DNA from: Companilactobacillus heilongjiangensis
GTDB lineage: Bacteria; Bacillota; Bacilli; Lactobacillales; Lactobacillaceae
Length of the DNA: 64,000 nucleotides
Assembly (NCBI RefSeq): GCF_000831645.3
Contig: NZ_CP012559.1
Coordinates: 1,116,001-1,180,000 of the forward strand
Reading direction: 5' to 3'
Shown piece by piece: positions 53,096 to 63,778 of this stretch. Within the stretch, counting starts at the first letter, position 1; each line of letters begins with the position of its first letter. The notes under the pieces were generated by a model that saw only the letters and a list, made by a program, of their open reading frames with translations, did no database searches and was not told where the DNA came from. Position numbers and translations under genes: made by a program.

Positions 53096-53277
53096 ATGCC
53101 GTCTCCAGAGCTGAGAGTATTTCGCCTGCTGTGCGACCGATTCGAGCCATAGTTCGGTCTCGAATCTCGATTTTGAGCTTTGCAAAAACCGCAAATCTCA
53201 AAATACGTCGGTGGTGTAATGGCTAAAGCCATAACGCCACTTCCACTGCTGGTGAATACTCTCAGCTCTTCCGACTA
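53096..53277 (+). repeat. Cloverleaf repeat copy R12 (orientation A)
   Basis: Ends ATGCCGTCTCCAGAGC and GCTCTTCCGACTAG; terminal stem GAGCTGAGAGTATT / AATACTCTCAGCTC, type II as at 3271. Arm A (GATTCGAGCC / GGTCTCGAATC), arm B (TTTTGAGCTTTGC / GCAAATCTCAAAA) and arm C (GTGGTGTAATGGC / GCCATAACGCCAC) are all present. Confidence 0.87.
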
Positions 53278-53337
53278 GTGTTATTGAATAATTAATATTT
53301 AGTTAGATTCATTCGACTTAAAATTTAAATATTAAAA

Positions 53338-53384
53338 CAAAAAGAGCTTCAGCAATTTTTTAATTTTGCTGGAGCTCTTTATTT
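53338..53384. terminator. Intrinsic terminator
   Basis: Stem AAAGAGCTTCAGCAA / TTTGCTGGAGCTCTTT; it overlaps the end of the VOC-family gene and works on the minus strand. Confidence 0.8.
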
Positions 53385-53759
53385 GTAATTAGATATTTCA
53401 ATTAGGTTTTGATCAGGGTCGTGGAGATAGACGGACTCAATATCTCCCAATGCGCCATGCTTGGCAATGGGACCTTGTTCGATTGATATGTTATTTTGCT
53501 TTAACTCTTCAATGACTGAATCTAGTGGAGTTTCTGCTATCAAGCAGAGGTCAGCGGAGCCTGGGGTTGGATATTTGGCCTTTGGTTCATACTCATGGCC
53601 CTTTTGGTGGAGATTAATTTTTTTATTGCCAAAGTGTAATGCTTTTCGACCCTGATCGAAGCTGATGACTTGCATACCTAGGATGGTACTGTAAAATTGA
53701 CAGGTTGCTTCAATATCAGCTACGGTTAAAACTAGATGGTCTAAAGATTTTATTTGCAT
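53379..53759 (-). CDS. VOC-superfamily (glyoxalase-like) protein
   Basis: 126 residues, two beta-alpha-beta-beta-beta modules as in glyoxalase and fosfomycin-resistance proteins. Possible metal ligands are His8 (LDHLVLTVAD), a His in the middle strand and Glu in NLIEISNY near the C terminus. Small and single-domain. The substrate cannot be assigned; similar proteins are often annotated as virulence or glyoxalase family without proof. Confidence 0.8.
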   Translation of the reverse strand: MQIKSLDHLVLTVADIEATCQFYSTILGMQVISFDQGRKALHFGNKKINLHQKGHEYEPKAKYPTPGSADLCLIAETPLDSVIEELKQNNISIEQGPIAKHGALGDIESVYLHDPDQNLIEISNYK

Positions 53760-53775
53760 AAGTTAACACTTCCAT

Positions 53776-53806
53776 AAAAAAAACGCTTAAACTTAATTAA
53801 GCGTTC
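53776..53806 (-). terminator. Intrinsic terminator
   Basis: Stem AACGCTTAA / TTAAGCGTT with A and T runs on either side; overlaps the end of the small membrane-protein gene. Confidence 0.8.
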
Positions 53807-54003
53807 TTTTCTTTTTTAGTATCTTTTACGGAACTATCAAGGATCAATGGAATGACACTGAAAATGACCGCAAATACTATACTTATAATGATTGAGTACG
53901 TAGAGTTAAATTTTTGTTGGTTCAAAGCACCACCGATAAAACCGGCAACTTGTCCCAGCATGATTGACCAGAAAATAACAGCAATATATCTCATTTCTTC
54001 CAT
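53797..54003 (-). CDS. DUF2929-like small membrane protein
   Basis: 68 residues with two membrane segments (about 5-27 and 36-56) and a basic tail. The MRYIAVIFWSIMLGQVAGFI start recalls the DUF2929 (YjzD-like) family, often found beside dnaE in lactobacilli and bacilli. Two start codons are possible (54003 or 53994); neither has a strong ribosome site. Divergent from dnaE. Function unknown. Confidence 0.65.
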   Translation of the reverse strand: MEEMRYIAVIFWSIMLGQVAGFIGGALNQQKFNSTYSIIISIVFAVIFSVIPLILDSSVKDTKKEKNA

Positions 54004-54096
54004 CTCACTTTCTCAAGTAGTTTAGCACAAAAGGGAATTTTACCCAATAAAATTTCACTTGATTTTGATATAATTTTAAACAAAGGGGGCGACAAA

Positions 54097-57000
54097 TTGC
54101 AAGCACAACTACAAGTGATGAGTAGTTTTAGTTTACTGCATAGTCCCGCAAAATTGACCGAGTTGATCGACCAGGCCAAAGCTCGGGGTTATCAGGCGAT
54201 AGCTCTCACAGATATTAATAATCTCTATGGTTCATTGGACTTTTATAAATATGCTAAAAAAATTGGTATTAAACCAATTATCGGTTTAACAATTGAAGCA
54301 GCTGGAATTATTGATACTGAGAATACTTATCCATTATTATTACTAGCAAAAAATGAGGTTGGTTATCAGCATCTTATAAAAATTTCTTCTAAAGTTATGT
54401 CGGAAAAAGATCCTGTTAATGTTGCGGACTTGAAAGAATACTTATCTGATCTCTTTGTTATCACCCCAGCAAGTGAAGCCGAGGTGCTTAATGTTGATGT
54501 TGAAGCCTATACTAGCCAATTAAAGCCTTTGACAGATGAGGGTTCGCTCTATTTAGGCGTTAGTCTTTATTCAGGTCAAATCGATAATGTTAAAAATATT
54601 CGTTCAGTTGCCCGTTCTCAGCATTTACCAATGGTAGCTCTCGGTGATGTTCGCTACGTCAACCAAGATGATCACCTAGCTTATCAAGTAGTCAATGATC
54701 TCCGCACTGGTCAGCGTTTTGAAAGTTTGAGCCAAGTCGTTGAAGAAGGAGATCATTATTTACGGACAGCCGATGAATTTGCCAATGATTTTTCAGAGGT
54801 CGATATGTCGGAGGCAATTGCTAACACAAGTGCGATTGCTGAACAGTGTAATGTCGATATTGAATTTAAAGCGACTGAATTGCCCAAGTTTGCAACACCG
54901 ACAGGCACCAGTTCACAACAATTTCTCCATGAACTTTCGACTAAAGGTTTAAAGAAGCGTTTGAGGAATCAAATTCCAGCTGAGTATCAAAAACGTTTGG
55001 ATTACGAATTGAGTGTTATTGAAAAAATGGGCTTCTCAGACTACTTTTTGATTGTTTGGGATGTTATCAAGCATGCTCATGAAATTGGCATTAAAACGGG
55101 TCCTGGACGTGGTTCTGCAGCTGGTTCCTTGGTGTCATACTGTTTGGGAATCACCCAAGTGGATCCAATCAAGTATGATTTACTATTTGAACGATTCTTG
55201 AACCCACAACGTGCCAATATGCCGGATATTGATTTGGATTTACCAGATGATCGACGTGATGAAATGGTTATGTACATGCATGATCAGTATGGTTCTGACC
55301 ACATGGCACAAATTATTACTTTCGGAACATTGGCTGCCAAGATGGCTTTGCGTGATATTGCACGAACATTTAGTCAGACACAATTTCAAATCTCACAATG
55401 GTCGAATGCTATTCCCAGAAAACTTAATATTTCTTTGAAAGAATCGTTCGATGAGTCGAGTACTTTACGTAATTTAGTAGAGAACTCACGTGAGAACCAA
55501 TTGATTTTTAAAGTGGCTCAACGAATTGAAGGTATTCCACGGCATTATTCAACCCATGCGGCCGGAATTGTCCTCAGTAAAAAGCCGATGACCGATATTG
55601 TTGCAGTGCAATTGGAGGATGACGGTATCAACCTGACACAACAGACAAAATATAATGTTGAAAATGTCGGATTGCTGAAAATGGATTTTCTGGGATTGAA
55701 GAATTTAACAATTTTGGATCGAGCCATTCAAGCTATTTCTAAACGTTACGGTAAGGAGTTTATTCCGGAAAGAATTCCGTTGAATGATCAAAAAACCTTG
55801 CAGCTATTCCAAAGAGGGGCAACTGACGGGGTGTTCCAATTTGAATCGGATGGGATTCGTAGTGTCTTGAGACGCCTAGTTCCCACGAGTTTCGACGATA
55901 TTGTGGCTACCAATGCCTTGTACCGTCCAGGTCCAATGGAAAATATTTCGACATTTATTGACAGAAAACATGGTCGTGAACCTGTAACGTACCCTGATAA
56001 GTCACTGGAGCGGATTCTGAAGCCAACATATGGGGTTCTAGTGTATCAGGAGCAAGTTATGCAGGCGTCGTCTGAAATGGCTAATTTCTCGCTTGCTGAT
56101 GCCGATATTTTACGTCGTGCTATCAGTAAAAAGAATGAACAGTTGATCGAAGAGAATCGTCAAAAGTTTATCGATGGTGCAGTTGGACAGGGACATGACC
56201 GTGGTTCAGCTGAAAAAGTTTATGAATATATTGAAAAGTTTGGTAATTATGGATTTAACAAGTCTCACTCAGTTGCCTATTCGATGATTGCCTTTTGGTT
56301 GGCATACATGAAAGTCCATTTTCCTGATATTTTCTTTGCTTGTCTTTTGAATTCCAATTTGAATAATGAGAGTAAAGTAACGACTTATATTCAGGATGCC
56401 AAGGATTCACATGTGAAGATACTTAATGTCGATATTAATCGAAGTCAGTACGAATATACTGATGACGATCAAGCAATTCGTTTTGGATTGTTGAGTATCA
56501 AAGGGATGCGCCGTGATTTGGCAAGTAATATTGTTGAAGAACGTGAGAAAAACGGTCCTTACACGAGTCCTTTAAACTTTTTGCAACGGATTGACCGTCG
56601 TTTTGTTAAAACCGATTACTTGGAACCGATGATTTTGTCAGGTACATTTGATGGCTTTAACCGTAATCGTAAGGAACTGTTGTATGATTTCCGCGATTTA
56701 ATTGAGAGCATTCAGTTGGCTGGCAGTAATTTGTCATTGTTCGATGTATTGGATCCAAAGAAGCATCAGGTGGACGATTATACGTTAACCGAGCGACTGA
56801 ATCAGGAAAAGGAATATTTGGGTGTATATGTTTCTGGTCATCCGGTGGAAAAGTATCGCAGCCGTTTGTTGGATATGCGCACAGTTAAATTGGCTGATCT
56901 GGGCAATCATCAGAATCAAACGGTTAATGTACTCGGATTGGTCAAGAATTTGCGCGTGATTCGGACTAAAAAAGGTCAACGAATGTGCTTTATGACGATT

Positions 57001-57420
57001 GAAGACGAATCAGGCAGCATGTCAGTGACAATTTTCCCTAAGTTATTCCAAAAAATTGAAGAAATGACTCTCGATGGAAAGATATTCCTATTTGTTGGTC
57101 ATCCAAATGTTGGTAAACGTGGTGATTTGGAATTGATTGCGGACCGTCTGTCTGATCCAAAACAATATACGATTCAATTGCCAAGTGAAAAGTTGTATCT
57201 GAAAGTACCTAAAAATTTGGATACGCCTGAAAATATGGAAGAGCTGTATCGAATCATTGAAAGTTCTCGTGGAAAAATGCCGATAATTATTTATCGAGAA
57301 CTAAAGAAGCAAGCTGCAATTTTGCAGTCGAATCATTGGATCAATTTTACCGACCAAATTCAACAGAAATTGGAAATACTTCTGGGTAAAAAGAACGTTT
57401 TGCTAAAAAAAAATGATTAA
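54097..57420 (+). CDS. dnaE: DNA polymerase III alpha subunit, DnaE type
   Basis: 1107 residues, the DnaE1/DnaE3 size found with PolC in Firmicutes. Order: PHP domain (1-~270), palm-thumb-fingers with the catalytic PDIDLDLPDD, a helix-hairpin-helix near 780-860 and an OB fold near 940-1020. The PHP metal motifs are degenerate: the usual HxH near residue 10 reads SSFS and the following TDH reads TDI, so no proofreading by PHP is expected. Start is TTG 54097 with AAAGGGGGC upstream. Probably copies the lagging-strand primers with PolC. Confidence 0.95.
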   Translation: MQAQLQVMSSFSLLHSPAKLTELIDQAKARGYQAIALTDINNLYGSLDFYKYAKKIGIKPIIGLTIEAAGIIDTENTYPLLLLAKNEVGYQHLIKISSKVMSEKDPVNVADLKEYLSDLFVITPASEAEVLNVDVEAYTSQLKPLTDEGSLYLGVSLYSGQIDNVKNIRSVARSQHLPMVALGDVRYVNQDDHLAYQVVNDLRTGQRFESLSQVVEEGDHYLRTADEFANDFSEVDMSEAIANTSAIAEQCNVDIEFKATELPKFATPTGTSSQQFLHELSTKGLKKRLRNQIPAEYQKRLDYELSVIEKMGFSDYFLIVWDVIKHAHEIGIKTGPGRGSAAGSLVSYCLGITQVDPIKYDLLFERFLNPQRANMPDIDLDLPDDRRDEMVMYMHDQYGSDHMAQIITFGTLAAKMALRDIARTFSQTQFQISQWSNAIPRKLNISLKESFDESSTLRNLVENSRENQLIFKVAQRIEGIPRHYSTHAAGIVLSKKPMTDIVAVQLEDDGINLTQQTKYNVENVGLLKMDFLGLKNLTILDRAIQAISKRYGKEFIPERIPLNDQKTLQLFQRGATDGVFQFESDGIRSVLRRLVPTSFDDIVATNALYRPGPMENISTFIDRKHGREPVTYPDKSLERILKPTYGVLVYQEQVMQASSEMANFSLADADILRRAISKKNEQLIEENRQKFIDGAVGQGHDRGSAEKVYEYIEKFGNYGFNKSHSVAYSMIAFWLAYMKVHFPDIFFACLLNSNLNNESKVTTYIQDAKDSHVKILNVDINRSQYEYTDDDQAIRFGLLSIKGMRRDLASNIVEEREKNGPYTSPLNFLQRIDRRFVKTDYLEPMILSGTFDGFNRNRKELLYDFRDLIESIQLAGSNLSLFDVLDPKKHQVDDYTLTERLNQEKEYLGVYVSGHPVEKYRSRLLDMRTVKLADLGNHQNQTVNVLGLVKNLRVIRTKKGQRMCFMTIEDESGSMSVTIFPKLFQKIEEMTLDGKIFLFVGHPNVGKRGDLELIADRLSDPKQYTIQLPSEKLYLKVPKNLDTPENMEELYRIIESSRGKMPIIIYRELKKQAAILQSNHWINFTDQIQQKLEILLGKKNVLLKKND

Positions 57421-57426
57421 TTTATT

Positions 57427-57440
57427 TTAAAACGTTTTCA
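57427..57440. promoter_or_regulatory. Candidate cre site upstream of pfkA-pyk
   Basis: TTAAAACGTTTTCA differs from the cre consensus TGWAANCGNTNWCA at one base. It lies about 80 bases before pfkA. In lactococci CcpA activates the las operon (pfk-pyk-ldh), which makes the position plausible. Confidence 0.4.
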
Positions 57441-57492
57441 GCTCTACAAAGTAGACAATAAAAATGTTATATTTGATTAGGTTTTGTTTTAG

Positions 57493-58479
<987 letters not shown>

Positions 58480-58546
58480 TTTAAGCATATAAAGTTTTAA
58501 TTTGTTACAATGAACAAGGAAATAAGACAAGAAAAGGGGATTCTCG

Positions 58547-60316
58547 ATGAAAAGAACTAAAATTGTAAGTACACTTGGACCTGCCAGTAACGATGTTGAC
58601 ACTATCGTGAAATTAATTGAAGCCGGAGCTAACATCTTCCGTTTCAACTTCTCACATGGTGATCACCCAGAACACAAGGCTCGTATGGAAATGGTACACG
58701 AAGCCGAAAAAATTACTGGTAAGACTGTTGGTATCGTTCTAGATACTAAGGGTGCTGAAATTCGTACTACTGTTCAAGAAGGCGGCAAGTTCGAAGCTAA
58801 GATTGGCCAAACAATCCGTATCTCAATGGATGACTCATTAACAGGTACTCCAGAAAAGATTGCTTCAACATATCCTGGTCTATACGATGATACACATGTT
58901 GGTGGTCACGTATTGATCGATGATGGTCTTGTTGACATGAAGATTACTGAAAAAGATGACAAGAACCGTGAACTTGTTACTGTTGTTCAAAACGATGGTA
59001 TGATCGGCTCAAGAAAGAGTATCAATGCTCCTGGTGTTGAAGTTCGTCTACCAGGTATTACAGAAAAAGATTCTGATGATATTCGTTTCGGTCTTGATGA
59101 AGGTATCAACTTTATCTCAGCTTCATTCGTTCGTAAAGCTCAAGATGTCTTAGATATTCGTGCAATCCTTGAAGAAAAACACTGTGAATATGTACAAATC
59201 TTCCCTAAGATTGAATCACAAGAAGGTATCGACAATATCGATTCTATTCTTCAAGTATCAGATGGTTTGATGGTTGCTCGTGGTGACATGGGTGTTGAAA
59301 TTCCATTTGAAAACGTACCATTTGTACAAAAGAGCTTGATCAAGAAGTGTAATGCACTTGGCAAGCCAGTTATCACAGCTACACAAATGCTTGATTCAAT
59401 GCAAGAAAACCCACGTCCTACACGTGCCGAAGTTACTGATGTTGCTAACTCTGTTCTTGATGGTACAGATGCTACAATGCTTTCAGGTGAAAGTGCTAAC
59501 GGTGACTACCCTGTAGAAGCTGTTGCTGCTATGTCACGTATCGACCAACGTACAGAACAAGAATTAGACAAGAACAACTCACTTGCAATCCAAAGATTTG
59601 AAGATTACAAGGGTTCAAACGTTACAGAATCAATCGGTGAATCAGTTGTTAGAGCTGCTGAAGAACTACACATTCACACAATTGTTACTGCAACTAAGAG
59701 TGGTTACACAGCACGTATGATTTCTAAGTATCGTCCAGCTGCTGACATTTTGGCACTTACATTTGACGAAACTACACAACGTGGTTTGACAGTTAACTGG
59801 GGTGTTGATCCAATTATCGTTGACAAGCCAGAAAACACTGATGAAATGTTCGACCTTGCTGCTAAGAAAGCTCAAGAACTTGGCTTTGCTAAGGAAGGCG
59901 ATTTAATCCTTGTTGTTGCCGGTGTTCCTGTTGGTGAAAGTGGTACAACAAACGTTATGAAGGTTCAATTGATCGGTTCAACATTGGTTAAAGGCCAAGG
60001 TGTTGGTGAAGAATCAGTTGTTGGTAACGTTGTAGTTGCTCACTCTGCTGAAGAAGCAAACAAGAAGATCAACGAAGGTGACATCCTTGTTACAGAAATG
60101 ACTGACAAAGATTACCTGCCAGCTCTTGAAAAAGCTAGTGCCGTTGTTGTTGAAAACGGTGGTTTAACTTCACATGCTGCTGTTGTTGGTATCGCTATGG
60201 GTCTACCTGTAGTTGTTGGTGCTAAGAGCGCTACAAGCCTTGTTAATGACGGTGACACAGTTACTGTTGATTCAAGACGTGGTGTTGTTTACAAAGGTGC
60301 TTCACGTTCACTTTAA
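58547..60316 (+). CDS. pyk: Pyruvate kinase with C-terminal PEP-utiliser domain
   Basis: 589 residues. The N-terminal part (about 1-475) is the barrel, B and C domains: TKIVSTLGPASN, FNFSHG, the signature around IFPKIESQEG and MVARGDMGVEIP, MLSGE. The last ~110 residues are an extra PEP-utiliser-like phosphohistidine domain (GGLTSHAAVVGIAMGLPVVVG), seen in bacilli and lactobacilli. Pyruvate and ATP are the products. AAGGGG precedes the ATG. Codon use is strongly biased toward frequent codons, as for a highly expressed gene. Confidence 0.97.
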   Translation: MKRTKIVSTLGPASNDVDTIVKLIEAGANIFRFNFSHGDHPEHKARMEMVHEAEKITGKTVGIVLDTKGAEIRTTVQEGGKFEAKIGQTIRISMDDSLTGTPEKIASTYPGLYDDTHVGGHVLIDDGLVDMKITEKDDKNRELVTVVQNDGMIGSRKSINAPGVEVRLPGITEKDSDDIRFGLDEGINFISASFVRKAQDVLDIRAILEEKHCEYVQIFPKIESQEGIDNIDSILQVSDGLMVARGDMGVEIPFENVPFVQKSLIKKCNALGKPVITATQMLDSMQENPRPTRAEVTDVANSVLDGTDATMLSGESANGDYPVEAVAAMSRIDQRTEQELDKNNSLAIQRFEDYKGSNVTESIGESVVRAAEELHIHTIVTATKSGYTARMISKYRPAADILALTFDETTQRGLTVNWGVDPIIVDKPENTDEMFDLAAKKAQELGFAKEGDLILVVAGVPVGESGTTNVMKVQLIGSTLVKGQGVGEESVVGNVVVAHSAEEANKKINEGDILVTEMTDKDYLPALEKASAVVVENGGLTSHAAVVGIAMGLPVVVGAKSATSLVNDGDTVTVDSRRGVVYKGASRSL

Positions 60317-60348
60317 TTTTTAACAATAAATTTTAAAATGATTTAATA

Positions 60349-60394
60349 TAATTAAGCTGAGAGAAATTGACGAATTTCTTTCAGCTTTTTTTGT
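60349..60394 (+). terminator. Intrinsic terminator
   Basis: Stem AAGCTGAGAGAAATT / AATTTCTTTCAGCTT with a T-run, after pyk. Confidence 0.87.
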
Positions 60395-60410
60395 GTTATC
60401 ATTTTAATGC

Positions 60411-60493
60411 TACTTCCGGTTGACAGTAATGTTTCAGCCTGCTGCGAGGACCGGTTCGCATAGCGGGAGAATATTCTTATCCCTGGAGACGGG
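60411..60493 (+). repeat. Chimeric remnant of the cloverleaf repeat (R13)
   Basis: Its left end TTCCGGTTGACAGTAATG is type III (as at 7311 and 18491), while its right end ATTCTTATCCCTGGAGACGG is type V (as at 31590). The two ends cannot pair and only a short part of arm A (GACCGGTTCG) is left. Confidence 0.6.
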
Positions 60494-60521
60494 CTACACA
60501 AAGTTTTTGAGGTGAAATTAT

Positions 60522-61328
60522 ATGTCTAATAAAGATGTGCTTGTTTTTGAAATTGATCAAGCTAAAGGTAAACCGCGTGATATAAAGAAAAAGGCGGATT
60601 ATTGTCCGTTCTGCGATACAGAAAACCTAACTAATATCATTGACCAAAAGGGCGATATGATTTGGTTAGAGAACAAGTTTAAGACGTTGAAGGATACTAA
60701 TCAGACGATTGTGATTGAGTCACACGACCATGAAGGCGATATTTCTAATTATTCCGTTGCTAAGAATAGGGAAGTCTTCAATTACATTTATGAGTGCTGG
60801 AATAAAATGATTCAAACTAAGAAGTATCAAAGTGTTTTGATGTATAAAAATTTTGGTCCCATGTCTGGTGGATCATTACGTCATCCGCATTTCCAAATTA
60901 TTGGTTTGGATAAGGTTGATGGCTATAAACACGTTGAACCCGAGAACTTCACGGGCATAAATGTATTTGAGAATAAACATATCAATGTAAATATTTCTGA
61001 AAAGCCAGTGATGGGCTTTGTCGAATTCAATATTGTGATCAATAATCCGAAATATATGGATGATTTGGCTGAGTTTGCACGGGTGACTGTGAAGTATATT
61101 CTTGACGACTTCTACGGCGGGAAATTTGATTCTTATAATGTTTTCTTTTATCGTGATGGGCGCAAAATTATCTGTAAATTAACGGCTAGATATGTTGTTT
61201 CACCTTATTTTGTCGGTTATCGTTTGTCGCAACGTGATGGCGATAAACAGGTGAGAGAAATTTCAAAAGTTTTATTGCAAAAATTACAGAAAAATGTTCG
61301 ATCGGATGAAATAAATCATCCAGAATAG
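60522..61328 (+). CDS. GalT/HIT-like protein (DUF4931 type)
   Basis: 268 residues. An N-terminal CPFC zinc-type pair (Cys28, Cys31) and a central RHPHFQI motif like the HxHxQ of galactose-1-phosphate uridylyltransferases and HIT hydrolases. Such proteins transfer or hydrolyse nucleotidyl groups; the substrate here is unknown. GAGGTG precedes the ATG. Single gene between terminators. Confidence 0.75.
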   Translation: MSNKDVLVFEIDQAKGKPRDIKKKADYCPFCDTENLTNIIDQKGDMIWLENKFKTLKDTNQTIVIESHDHEGDISNYSVAKNREVFNYIYECWNKMIQTKKYQSVLMYKNFGPMSGGSLRHPHFQIIGLDKVDGYKHVEPENFTGINVFENKHINVNISEKPVMGFVEFNIVINNPKYMDDLAEFARVTVKYILDDFYGGKFDSYNVFFYRDGRKIICKLTARYVVSPYFVGYRLSQRDGDKQVREISKVLLQKLQKNVRSDEINHPE

Positions 61329-61333
61329 ATTAG

Positions 61334-61364
61334 ACATTCAATCATTTTGATTGAGTGTTTTTTA
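61334..61364 (+). terminator. Intrinsic terminator
   Basis: Stem ACATTCAATCA / TGATTGAGTGT followed by a T-run. The remaining gap to 61578 is A/T-rich with no gene seen. Confidence 0.8.
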
Positions 61365-61578
61365 TTTACTTCGAAGAAGAAAAGTTATGTAACCTTATAG
61401 CAGTTAATAAATATGTTTTACGAAAACATATATCAAAAACAACAAACCAAACCGACCCCAGACCGTCAATTTTAAGGCAGTATTAAAAAAGTTTTGAATT
61501 AACCACGAAAAAGTTTTATGTAACGTCCAAAGTACGTTAAAATATATACTGATTAAATACAAAAGAGTATGGTGAAAA

Positions 61579-62448
61579 ATGGATATAACAGAAATGTATG
61601 GTCAAGTACTGCCTGGTACAGTTAGTGACCTCAACAAAGATGAAGCATTTGTTCAAATCGAAGGATACACGTTTGCTTTAGATCTAAACGAATTAACGGA
61701 GATTCCTGAATTGGGTGATACGATCTCTGGATTCGTCTACGAAAATCAAGCCCACAAAAATAAGATGACAACCGTTCTACCTTTTGTTACACAAGGTGTT
61801 TGGGACTTTGCCGAAGTAACTGATGTCAGAACTGACCTGGGTGCTTTCGTTAACGTTGGTTTGGAAGATAAGGATTTCGTCGTTTCATTAGATGATTTAC
61901 CTTTGGAACATAACGAATGGCCTAAGAAGGGCGACAAAGTGATGGTTAAGTTGGAAATTGACCACAAGGGTCGTCTTTGGGGTAAATTGGCTGACATTGA
62001 ACTTTACACACAAATTGCTCGTAGCCCTGACCGTGAAATGAAGGAACTTTTGAATAAGGACGAAGAGGGAACTGTCATTGCCATCAGAGATTCTGGTGCT
62101 TTCGTCATGACAGAAAGTTACTACATGGCATTCATTTATGTCGATGAACAGTCACAACCACTTCATGTTGGTCAACATATTAAAGCTCGTGTAATTGGTT
62201 CAAGTCACCGTCGTTTGAACCTTTCAATGAAGCCACGTGCTTATGAAGAAATCACACCTGATGCTCAAATGATTGTTGCCGTTTTGGAACACTCACGTGA
62301 TAAGAAGATGCCTTATACTGACAAGAGTTCTCCTGATGATATTCAAGAATACTTTGGTATCAGCAAAGGTAGTTTTAAACGTGCCCTCGGTAACTTGATG
62401 AAACAAAGAAAGATTGAACAAAAAGATGGCTACACGTATCTCAAATAG
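61579..62448 (+). CDS. cvfB: CvfB-family S1 RNA-binding protein
   Basis: 289 residues with three S1-like OB domains (about 5-70, 72-140, 150-215) and a C-terminal winged helix (about 225-289, DIQEYFGISKGSFKRALGNLMKQ). CvfB of staphylococci binds RNA and affects virulence gene expression; its general role elsewhere is unknown. It begins the run cvfB-xerD-ribT-scpA, with 12 and 10 base gaps, so these are probably one operon. Confidence 0.88.
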   Translation: MDITEMYGQVLPGTVSDLNKDEAFVQIEGYTFALDLNELTEIPELGDTISGFVYENQAHKNKMTTVLPFVTQGVWDFAEVTDVRTDLGAFVNVGLEDKDFVVSLDDLPLEHNEWPKKGDKVMVKLEIDHKGRLWGKLADIELYTQIARSPDREMKELLNKDEEGTVIAIRDSGAFVMTESYYMAFIYVDEQSQPLHVGQHIKARVIGSSHRRLNLSMKPRAYEEITPDAQMIVAVLEHSRDKKMPYTDKSSPDDIQEYFGISKGSFKRALGNLMKQRKIEQKDGYTYLK

Positions 62449-62460
62449 AGGTGATAATTT

Positions 62461-63381
62461 ATGAGTGATAAATTATCCATCAAGAATCAAGTTATGATTG
62501 ACACAATTGCCGATTATGCACGGTATTTACGGTTGGACCGTGGTCTATCTAAGAATACAATTATTTCGTATCAAACTGATTTACTGGAATTTAGCAGTTT
62601 TTTGGAAAAGAAACAGATGAAATTTTATCCTGAGGATCACTTTGTAGTGACCCAATTCTTCGCGGAACAGGATAAACAACAGAAATCAAAAACATCCCAA
62701 ATGCGGATGTTTTCTTCGCTACGGAAGTTTTATCAGTGGATGGAAATTGTCGATAAAATTCAAGTCAATCCTTTGAACGAACTCGATGCTCCGAAAAAAG
62801 GAACCCATTTACCAGTGGTTTTGTCGATGGAAGACGTTAATTCATTGATTGAATCACCTGATGTGTCAACGCCTTTGGGAGTTAGAGATCGGACAATTTT
62901 TGAAGTGATGTACGCTACAGGATTGCGTGTTAGCGAATTAGTTAATTTGAGTATGGACGATTTACATTTGGATTTAGGTCTGATTAAAACGCTTGGTAAG
63001 GGAAATAAGGAACGACTTCTACCAATTGGCGATACTGCAATTACTTGGTTAAAGAAGTATTTTGCTGAGACCAGAGCAGAATTAGTCGCTAAATATGGTG
63101 CTCAAAAAGAAGTCTTCTTGAATTTCCGTGGTAAAAAGTTAACGCGTCAGTCGATTTGGCGGATGATTAAGAAGTATATTGCCCAAGTCGGGATAAAAAA
63201 GGATGTCACACCCCATACTTTGCGCCATTCATTCGCAACTAATTTGTTAGAAAATGGTGCCGATTTACGTGTGGTTCAGGAGTTATTGGGACATTCCGAT
63301 ATTTCTACGACCCAGATTTATACGCACATCAACAAGACACATATGAAACAAGTGTATAATGAATCATTTCCACGTGCTTAG
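62461..63381 (+). CDS. xerD: Tyrosine recombinase XerD
   Basis: 306 residues. XerC/D resolve chromosome dimers at dif. The catalytic set is complete: Arg156 (GLRVSEL), Lys180, His252 and Arg255 (HTLRHSFA), His278 (LGHSD) and Tyr287. The N-terminal SAM-like DNA-binding domain spans about 10-105. Position next to ribT and scpA is typical for XerD in Firmicutes rather than for a phage integrase. GAGGTG lies before the ATG. Confidence 0.94.
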   Translation: MSDKLSIKNQVMIDTIADYARYLRLDRGLSKNTIISYQTDLLEFSSFLEKKQMKFYPEDHFVVTQFFAEQDKQQKSKTSQMRMFSSLRKFYQWMEIVDKIQVNPLNELDAPKKGTHLPVVLSMEDVNSLIESPDVSTPLGVRDRTIFEVMYATGLRVSELVNLSMDDLHLDLGLIKTLGKGNKERLLPIGDTAITWLKKYFAETRAELVAKYGAQKEVFLNFRGKKLTRQSIWRMIKKYIAQVGIKKDVTPHTLRHSFATNLLENGADLRVVQELLGHSDISTTQIYTHINKTHMKQVYNESFPRA

Positions 63382-63391
63382 GAGGAGTTAA

Positions 63392-63778
63392 ATGCTTAGT
63401 AAGTATAGTGACGAGAATAAGAAAATTGCGATGGGATTTCTGTCATATATTGGTGATCTCAAAGATTTAGGCAATCTGGAACAAGAACTAAAATTGTATT
63501 CAGAGGACGAAAACCGCCAGCTTTATTTGTGGAAGAGCAATATTGATGACTATTCGGGAATCGTGGCCTTGTCATTTTCCGATAAAACAGTTTTTATCGA
63601 ATATATTTCTTTGAATCCATCGTATCGTTCGCAGAGCAATATTTTTAAAATCTTTGATGACGTTCAGCAGAAGTTTCCTAAGCAAGTGATTTTATCAAAT
63701 TTCAGCTTAAGTGATGAGTTAACGCAATGGCGTCAAAACAAAGAAAAACTTGAAAAAGATATGAAAGAAACAGATTAA
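63392..63778 (+). CDS. ribT: RibT-like acetyltransferase-related protein
   Basis: 128 residues related to the GNAT-like RibT protein that accompanies xerD and scpA in lactobacilli and bacilli. A recognisable acetyl-CoA motif is weak ([14 protein letters not shown]). Its role is not settled. AGGAGG precedes the ATG, and its stop overlaps the scpA start (TAATG), pointing to coupled translation. Confidence 0.72.
   Translation: MLSKYSDENKKIAMGFLSYIGDLKDLGNLEQELKLYSEDENRQLYLWKSNIDDYSGIVALSFSDKTVFIEYISLNPSYRSQSNIFKIFDDVQQKFPKQVILSNFSLSDELTQWRQNKEKLEKDMKETD

Noticed and set aside
62461-63381. Tyrosine recombinase considered as a phage or island integrase
   Set aside because: It lies in the conserved cvfB-xerD-ribT-scpA order with no tRNA or attachment site nearby, which fits XerD.
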